Shown here: in pieces, positions 60,345-64,000 of the stretch
Layout: each line of letters opens with the position of its first letter
Numbering within the stretch: the stretch's first letter is position 1
Assembly (NCBI RefSeq): GCF_014235185.1
Contig: NZ_CP060131.1
Location: 1,433,501-1,497,500 of the forward strand
Direction of reading: 5' to 3'
DNA: 64,000 nt
Source of the DNA: Pseudonocardia petroleophila
Lineage (GTDB): Bacteria > Actinomycetota > Actinomycetes > Mycobacteriales > Pseudonocardiaceae
Program-made: the position numbers and the translations under genes
Notes under the pieces: generated by a model
What the model was told of the DNA's origin: nothing
The model's database searches: none
What the model saw: only the letters and a program-made list of their open reading frames with translations

Positions 60345-61328
60345 ATGTATGCGATCACCGTCAGCGAGCCGGGTGGACCCGAGTCGATGCAGTGGACCGA
60401 GGTCCCCGACCCCGTCGCGAAGCCGGGTGAGGTCGTCCTCGACGTCGTGGCGAGCGCGGTCAACCGGGCCGACCTCATGCAGCGCGAGGGGAAGTACCCG
60501 CCGCCGCCCGGGGCGTCGGAGATCATCGGGCTGGAGTGCTCGGGGCGGATCGCGGAGCTCGGCGAGGGCGTCGACGGGTGGGCGGTGGGCGACCAGGTGT
60601 GCGCGCTGCTCGCCGGCGGCGGCTACGCCGAGAAGGTGGCGGTGCCCGCGGCGCAGCTCCTGCCGATCCCGGTCGGCGTCGACCTCGTGACGGCCGCGGG
60701 GCTGCCCGAGGTGGCCTGCACCGTGTGGTCGAACATCGTGATGGCCGGGCGGCTCGCCTCCGGGGAGACGTTCCTCGTCCAGGGCGGCAGCAGCGGCATC
60801 GGCACGCACGCGATCCAGGTGGCGAAGGCGCTGGGCGCGCGGGTGGCGGCCACCGCGGGCGCCCCCGACCGGTTGGAGCGCTGCCGCGAGCTCGGCGCCG
60901 ACATCGTCATCGACTACCACGACGACATCGCCGAGGAGCTGATGACGGCCACCGACGGGCACGGCGCCGACGTCATCCTCGACAACATGGGCGCGAAGGG
61001 CCTCGCCGGCAACATCGCCGCCCTCGCCCCCGACGGCAGGCTCGTCATCATCGGGATGCAGGGCGGGGTGAAGGGCGAGCTCGACATCGGCGCGCTGCTG
61101 CGCAAGCGCGGCTCCGTGACGGCGATGGGTCTGCGCGGGCGGCCGGTCGACGGGCCGAACGGGAAGGGCGCGATCGTCGCCGAGGTCACCGCGAACGTCT
61201 GGCCGCTGATCGGGGACGGGAAGGTGCAGCCGATCGTGCACGGCAGCGTGCCGATGGCGCAGGCCGCGGAGGCGCACCGGACGCTGGAGGGCGGCGGGGT
61301 CGTCGGCAAGCTCCTGCTGACGACCTGA
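60345..61328 (+). CDS. NAD(P)H:quinone oxidoreductase, zinc-less MDR family
   Basis: A 327-residue medium-chain dehydrogenase/reductase of the quinone oxidoreductase group (PIG3-like). Features are VLDVVASAVNRADLMQREGK, FLVQGGSSGIGTHAIQVAKA for cofactor binding and GADIVIDYHDDIAEEL. No catalytic-zinc Cys/His set. It is syntenic with the Rv3777-type oxidoreductase preceding an Rv3778c-type gene in mycobacteria (from memory of that locus). The next gene is convergent, with a 17-bp gap. Confidence 0.9.
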   Translation: MYAITVSEPGGPESMQWTEVPDPVAKPGEVVLDVVASAVNRADLMQREGKYPPPPGASEIIGLECSGRIAELGEGVDGWAVGDQVCALLAGGGYAEKVAVPAAQLLPIPVGVDLVTAAGLPEVACTVWSNIVMAGRLASGETFLVQGGSSGIGTHAIQVAKALGARVAATAGAPDRLERCRELGADIVIDYHDDIAEELMTATDGHGADVILDNMGAKGLAGNIAALAPDGRLVIIGMQGGVKGELDIGALLRKRGSVTAMGLRGRPVDGPNGKGAIVAEVTANVWPLIGDGKVQPIVHGSVPMAQAAEAHRTLEGGGVVGKLLLTT

Positions 61329-61345
61329 ACCGCGGCCCGGAGGGG

Positions 61346-62551
61346 TCAGAGCAGGGCGGGGAGGACGGCCAGGGCCTCCGCCAGTGCCCGGGTCTCCGCG
61401 CGCGTCGTGTAGTGGCCCAGGCCGACGCGCACGACCCCGCCGATCTCCGCGGTGCCCAGGTGCGCGAGCACCCCCCGCTCCCCCGGGTCCGGCAGGACGC
61501 AGACGCCGTGGCGGACCAGGTGGTCGGCCACGTCGACGGCGGGCAGGGCGTGGGTGAAGGCGAGGGCCGGGATGCGCGACCGCGGCGAGCCGAGCACCGT
61601 GGCGCCCGAGCCGACCAGGTCGAGCACCAGGTCGTCGACGAGGCGCTCCTGGTGGAACTGCAGCTCGTCGAGCGAGGTGAGCAGGCGCTCGGGCCGGGTG
61701 CCGGTGGCCGCGTCGTCGAGGTCGGCGAGGTGGTCGACGGACGCGACGAGGCCCGCGAGCTGGGGGTAGGACTGCGGACCGATCTCGAGGCGCTGCGGGC
61801 CGCGGGCGCCGGGATCGAGCGAGCAGGCGGTCAGGCGGTCGAGCAGGGCGGGGGTGCGGAACACCAGCGCGCCGACGTGCGGCCCGCCCCAGGCCGCGGC
61901 GTCCAGGGCGAGGACGTCGGCGCCGAGCGCGTCCATCCGCACCGGCCCGTACGCGGCCGCCGCGCACGCGTCGACGACGAGCAGCGCGCCGGTGTCCCGG
62001 GTGCGCTCCGCCACCGCCGCGACGTCGACGCGCGTGCCCACCTGCCCCGACGCCGCGGTGACGGCGACGACCCGCGTGGCGTCGGTGAGCAGGTCGTCGT
62101 ACTGCCACGCGGGCAGCTCGCAGGTCTCGATGTCGATCTCGGCCCAGCGGACCCGGACGTCGCGCCGCCGGGCCGCCCACAGCCACGGCGCGACGTTCGC
62201 GGCGTCGTCGAGGCGGGAGACGACGACCTCGTCGCCCGCGACCCAGGTGTCGCCGAGGGCGTCGGCGAGCCGGCGCAGCAGCTCGGCCGGGCCGCCCGGG
62301 CCGAGCACCACGCCGCGGGGATCGGCACCGACCAGGTCGGCCACGGCCAGCCGGGCGTCGGCGTCGAGGTCGGCCGACCGCCGCGAGGCGGGGAACGGCG
62401 CTCCGGCCGCCGACCGGGACCGCCGGAACGCCCCCGACACCGCGGACACGACGCCCTCGGGCGGCTGCATCCCGGCCGTCGCGTCGAGCCGGACCCAGCC
62501 GTCGCCGAGGGCCGGGATCAGCCCGCGCACCCGAGCGACGTCGTACGGCAT
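61346..62551 (-). CDS. Class V aminotransferase / cysteine-desulfurase-like protein without any lysine
   Basis: A 401-residue protein with the fold-type I architecture of the cysteine-desulfurase-like group: VRLDATAGMQPPEGVVSAVS, VVVSRLDDAANVAPWLWAAR and LLVVDACAAAAYGP carry the usual strand pattern. At the Schiff-base position, where SAYKxxGPH is normal, it reads DAAAWGGPHVGAL. The whole protein contains no lysine, so it cannot bind PLP in the normal way. It matches the position of Rv3778c in mycobacteria, suggesting a conserved non-canonical family next to bpa. Confidence 0.88.
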   Translation of the reverse strand: MPYDVARVRGLIPALGDGWVRLDATAGMQPPEGVVSAVSGAFRRSRSAAGAPFPASRRSADLDADARLAVADLVGADPRGVVLGPGGPAELLRRLADALGDTWVAGDEVVVSRLDDAANVAPWLWAARRRDVRVRWAEIDIETCELPAWQYDDLLTDATRVVAVTAASGQVGTRVDVAAVAERTRDTGALLVVDACAAAAYGPVRMDALGADVLALDAAAWGGPHVGALVFRTPALLDRLTACSLDPGARGPQRLEIGPQSYPQLAGLVASVDHLADLDDAATGTRPERLLTSLDELQFHQERLVDDLVLDLVGSGATVLGSPRSRIPALAFTHALPAVDVADHLVRHGVCVLPDPGERGVLAHLGTAEIGGVVRVGLGHYTTRAETRALAEALAVLPALL

Positions 62552-62613
62552 CCGGATACGGTAGCGGGGGCACCTAATCGATCAGTCACTCAGCGAGCAC
62601 GGAGCGTGGTTTC

Positions 62614-63156
62614 ATGACTCAGCCCGAGAACGGCGCCGAACAGCAGGTCATGGTCATCGGCCCCGACGGGCAGCCCGTCGGGATGGCGCAGCTGCCGCAG
62701 TCCGGCGGTGAGGGCGACGGCGGTGGCGGCATCGGCGGGATGGTCGAGCAGCCCGCGAAGGTCATGCGCATCGGCACGATGATCAAGCAGCTGCTCGAGG
62801 AGGTCCGGGCGGCGCCGCTGGACGACGCCTCGCGCGCCCGGCTCCGCGAGATCCACGAGAACTCGATCAAGGAGCTGGAGGACGGCCTCGCCCCCGAGCT
62901 GCGCGACGAGCTGAGCCGGCTCTCGCTCCCCTTCACCGAGGACGCCACCCCGTCCGACGCGGAGCTGCGGATCGCCCAGGCCCAGCTCGTCGGCTGGCTG
63001 GAGGGGCTGTTCCACGGCATCCAGACCGCGCTGTTCGCCCAGCAGATGGCGGCCCGCGCGCAGCTGGAGCAGATGCGCCGCGGCCTGCCCCCGGGTGCGA
63101 CGCCCGGCCAGCCCGGCGAGGGCGGCCTGGGTCGCGGGACGGGGCAGTACCTGTAG
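62614..63156 (+). CDS. bpa: Bacterial proteasome activator Bpa (PafE)
   Basis: A 180-residue protein matching Bpa/PafE, an ATP-independent ring activator of the 20S proteasome. It ends in the required GQYL tail, which docks into the proteasome. The core is the conserved helical bundle (VMRIGTMIKQLLEEVRAAPL ... LREIHENSIKELEDGL), and the N-terminus is a Gly-rich disordered arm. It would feed unfolded proteins to the proteasome for degradation without ubiquitin-like tagging. Position beside a galactan exporter gene matches mycobacterial Rv3780. Confidence 0.95.
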   Translation: MTQPENGAEQQVMVIGPDGQPVGMAQLPQSGGEGDGGGGIGGMVEQPAKVMRIGTMIKQLLEEVRAAPLDDASRARLREIHENSIKELEDGLAPELRDELSRLSLPFTEDATPSDAELRIAQAQLVGWLEGLFHGIQTALFAQQMAARAQLEQMRRGLPPGATPGQPGEGGLGRGTGQYL

Positions 63157-63165
63157 GTCCGGCCC

Positions 63166-63193
63166 GGGCCCCGGGGCCACCGCGCCGGGGCCC
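63166..63193. terminator. GC-rich hairpin after bpa
   Basis: GGGCCCCGG (63166-63174) pairs with CCGGGGCCC (63185-63193). It lies between bpa and the next gene in the same direction, likely reducing read-through. Confidence 0.5.
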
Positions 63194-63221
63194 CACCCGG
63201 CGGCGCCGGTAGGCTCGATCC

Positions 63222-64000
63222 GTGGCACAGACGGTGACTGCCGGCGACGACCGGGCGGAGGGCTCCACGACGCCTGCCCTCCCGGACGAACCCGGCCCGC
63301 GCAGCTGGTCGCGCGCGTTCGGAGATCTGGGCCAGGGCTGGAAGCAGCGGCCGCTGTGGGGCTACCTCGGCTGGCAGGACATCAAGCAGCGCTACCGCCG
63401 CTCGGTGCTCGGCCCGCTGTGGATCAGCGTCACGATGGCGGTCGTCGCCACCGCGATGGGCATCCTCTACGGCGCGCTGTTCGGCGAGGACATCGCCACA
63501 TTCCTGCCGTACGTCGCCACCGGCCTGCTGATCTGGTACTTCATCAACGGCTGCATCCTCGAGGGCAGCGAGGTCTTCATCGCCAACGAGGGGCTGATCC
63601 GGTTCCTCCCGGCCCCGCTGAGCCTGCACATCTACCGGCTCGTGTGGCGGCAGTCGCTGTTCTTCGCGCACAACCTCGTGGTGTGGGTCGTGCTGGTCCT
63701 GATCTTCCCGCAGCCGCTGAGCTGGTCGCTGCTGCTCGCGATCCCGGCGTTCCTGCTGCTCGTGCTCAACGGGGCCTGGATCTCGATGCTCACCGGCATC
63801 ATCGCCACCCGCTTCCGCGACATCCCGCCGATCATCGGCAGCCTCGCGCAGCTGCTGTTCTTCATGACGCCGATCGTGTGGCAGTACGACACGCTGCTGA
63901 AGAACCCGGCGGTCGCCGAGCGCGCCCGGATCGCCGAGCTCAACCCCGTCATGCACTTCGTGGAGATCCTGCGCCAGCCCATGCTCGGCCAGGAGATCGT
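63222..64000 (+). CDS. Galactan/polysaccharide ABC exporter permease (Wzm-type), partial
   Basis: The first 259 codons of an ABC-2-type export permease from a GTG at 63222. A disordered N-terminus is followed by QRPLWGYLGWQDIKQRYRRS, the conserved coupling helix, then about five membrane helices in the visible part (including FFMTPIVWQYDTL). By sequence and by position after bpa it corresponds to the mycobacterial Rv3783 permease, which exports lipid-linked galactan with an Rv3781-type ATPase. The gene continues beyond the right end. Confidence 0.88.
   Translation, partial: MAQTVTAGDDRAEGSTTPALPDEPGPRSWSRAFGDLGQGWKQRPLWGYLGWQDIKQRYRRSVLGPLWISVTMAVVATAMGILYGALFGEDIATFLPYVATGLLIWYFINGCILEGSEVFIANEGLIRFLPAPLSLHIYRLVWRQSLFFAHNLVVWVVLVLIFPQPLSWSLLLAIPAFLLLVLNGAWISMLTGIIATRFRDIPPIIGSLAQLLFFMTPIVWQYDTLLKNPAVAERARIAELNPVMHFVEILRQPMLGQEI

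Noticed and set aside
61329..62551. Calling the lysine-free gene a cysteine desulfurase
   Set aside because: The fold fits, but without the PLP lysine the activity cannot be claimed, so it was named by fold only.

Overview
The window is high-GC actinobacterial DNA. Arabinogalactan-type galactan export, a GQYL-tailed proteasome activator (Bpa), a WhiB regulator, mycothiol-type DinB-like proteins and overall gene content all point to a member of the Pseudonocardiales, most like Pseudonocardia. The genus is an inference from gene content only.

Left edge (1-1022): the last three codons of one gene, then a PxpC/KipA-like carboxyltransferase subunit coupled to it by a GTGA overlap.

Mobile element (about 1479-18568): an integrated conjugative or mobilizable element next to the 3' end of a tRNA-Arg(ACG) gene. 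A tyrosine integrase lies beside the tRNA. On the minus strand, eleven genes from an Xis-like protein to a MobF relaxase form a single chain in which every start overlaps the preceding stop. They include a WhiB protein, a TraG/VirD4-type coupling ATPase, a DUF4913 protein, a DUF2637 (Spd-like) membrane protein and the relaxase. Two regulators (an XRE protein and a TPR-type XRE protein) are read from the other side of a shared control region. An AT-richer cargo patch (about 14.5-16.5 kb) carries a membrane protein with a ParB/Srx-like motif and an aminoglycoside-phosphotransferase-fold kinase. No VirB-type secretion genes and no left attachment repeat were found.

Chromosome, 18.5-25.7 kb: tRNA-Arg and tRNA-Ser(GCT), acetoacetyl-CoA synthetase, a dienelactone-hydrolase-fold protein without its catalytic Cys and His, a HisC-type aminotransferase, a DUF4870 protein, a frameshifted GlsB/YeaQ gene, an atypical orphan response regulator and small hypothetical genes.

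25.7-44.3 kb: three catabolic modules. The first is an IclR regulator with an APC permease, divergent from a second permease coupled to a copper amine oxidase, which suggests uptake and oxidation of an amine. The second is a long operon with a complete branched-chain-type ABC importer, a hydrolase-SnoaL fusion, an acyl-CoA ligase and a thiolase, divergent from a double-domain HxlR regulator. The third is a BenE symporter divergent from an XRE-cupin regulator, with a clear palindrome between them.

44.2-64.0 kb: mostly single housekeeping or accessory genes: M3 and M18 peptidases, a NUDIX hydrolase, a GMC oxidoreductase, an SRPBCC/ArsR pair, MFS, amidase, methyltransferase and acetyltransferases, a putative three-TM plus tail-anchored membrane pair, tRNA-Ser(TGA) and a zinc metallopeptidase. 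The right end resembles the Mycobacterium tuberculosis Rv3777-Rv3783 neighbourhood: quinone oxidoreductase, a class V aminotransferase-like protein that contains no lysine, Bpa, and the galactan exporter permease (Wzm), which runs off the window.
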